5,082 nucleotides of DNA from Lachnospiraceae bacterium (lineage in GTDB: Bacteria; Bacillota; Clostridia; Lachnospirales; Lachnospiraceae). The stretch's first letter is position 1. Every line of letters starts with the position of its first letter. The stretch is from contig JAFUXY010000013.1 of the NCBI GenBank assembly GCA_017477005.1, positions 1 to 5,082 of the forward strand. Direction: 5' to 3'. A model generated the notes under the pieces. That model made no database searches, was not told where the DNA came from, and saw nothing but the letters and a program-made list of their open reading frames with translations. Below, piece by piece: positions 4,895 to 5,082 of the stretch. The position numbers were made by a program, and so were the translations under genes.

Positions 4895-5082
4895 CGTTAC
4901 CTATGCGGCGGGCACTGTTTGCGTTGGCACGAGGCCGGGGGTCCCGGGAGTTTTGACCGGTTCTTTGGGATTGCGTGGTTCGAAGGCTTTGTGAGGGATG
5001 CGGGTGTTTGCGGCGGAAGGCGAGACGAAACATTTCGATGCGTGGCTATATCCTTTTTGACCGGAGGATGTTCGGATGCGGA
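4895..5082 (+). other. Unassigned right-edge region: probable leader of a gene beyond the window
   Basis: No convincing gene. A GC-rich hairpin CCGGG-GGT-CCCGG (4935-4947) is followed shortly by TTTT (4951-4954). A 17-codon open frame starting at the ATG at 4903 ends at the TGA at 4954-4956 but has no ribosome binding site. TTTTGACCGG occurs at 4951-4960 and again at 5055-5064. Near the edge, GGAGG (5063-5067) stands 8 nt before an ATG (5076), which could begin a gene continuing to the right. All of this is suggestive only. Confidence 0.3.

Noticed and set aside
4716..5033. Minus-strand 105-residue open frame at the right end
   Set aside because: Overlaps the end of the Rpn-like gene, has no evident ribosome binding site and a low-complexity basic product.
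4895..5082. tRNA or other structured RNA gene
   Set aside because: No cloverleaf, T-loop or anticodon arm could be found; only small isolated hairpins are present.

Overview
The window looks like a chromosomal segment from a member of the Bacillota (Firmicutes), probably an anaerobe of the Clostridia or Negativicutes type. The basis is the sequence style of uL13 and uS9, the AGGAGG-type ribosome binding sites, sigma-70-like promoters, and two protein families common in that group: an AAA-ATPase-like/PD-(D/E)XK protein and an Rpn-like protein. I cannot name a genus from the sequence alone.

Layout from left to right. Positions 1-1076 (minus strand) hold the 5' part of a gene that runs off the left edge. 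It has no stop within 358 codons. It encodes a charged helical N-terminus followed by a long Pro/Ala/Glu/Met-rich tail, and the last part in view is two perfect 84-bp tandem copies. Positions 1077-1293 are intergenic and carry a good plus-strand promoter. Positions 1294-2146 (plus strand) are a badly decayed AAA-ATPase-like/PD-(D/E)XK gene, with an in-frame stop, frameshifts, at least two apparent internal deletions and an inserted segment containing two strong hairpins. A bidirectional-looking terminator at 2165-2197 separates it from the convergent ribosomal operon.

Positions 2219-3336 (minus strand) are the conserved rplM-rpsI operon (uL13 then uS9). It has a clear promoter, a leader of about 213 nt with extensive pairing potential that may be the autoregulatory L13 leader, and a 13-bp perfect tandem repeat just upstream of the -35 box. 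Positions 3377-3655 are intergenic. Positions 3656-4780 (plus strand) encode an intact 374-residue Rpn-like PD-(D/E)XK nuclease/putative transposase with an EGR/EGQ repeat tail. Its Shine-Dalgarno lies beside an inverted repeat that could control access to it. The right end (4781-5082) has hairpins, a good promoter candidate and a possible ribosome binding site plus ATG near the edge, but no coding region I can recognise.

The only well-established pathway is ribosome assembly (rplM-rpsI). The accessory genes around it are a decayed ATPase/nuclease relative, an Rpn-like protein and an unrecognised repeat protein. I see no evidence that they form one system. The most unusual items are the Met/Pro repeat protein, the hairpin-bearing insert in the pseudogene, and the structured leaders of rplM and of the Rpn-like gene.
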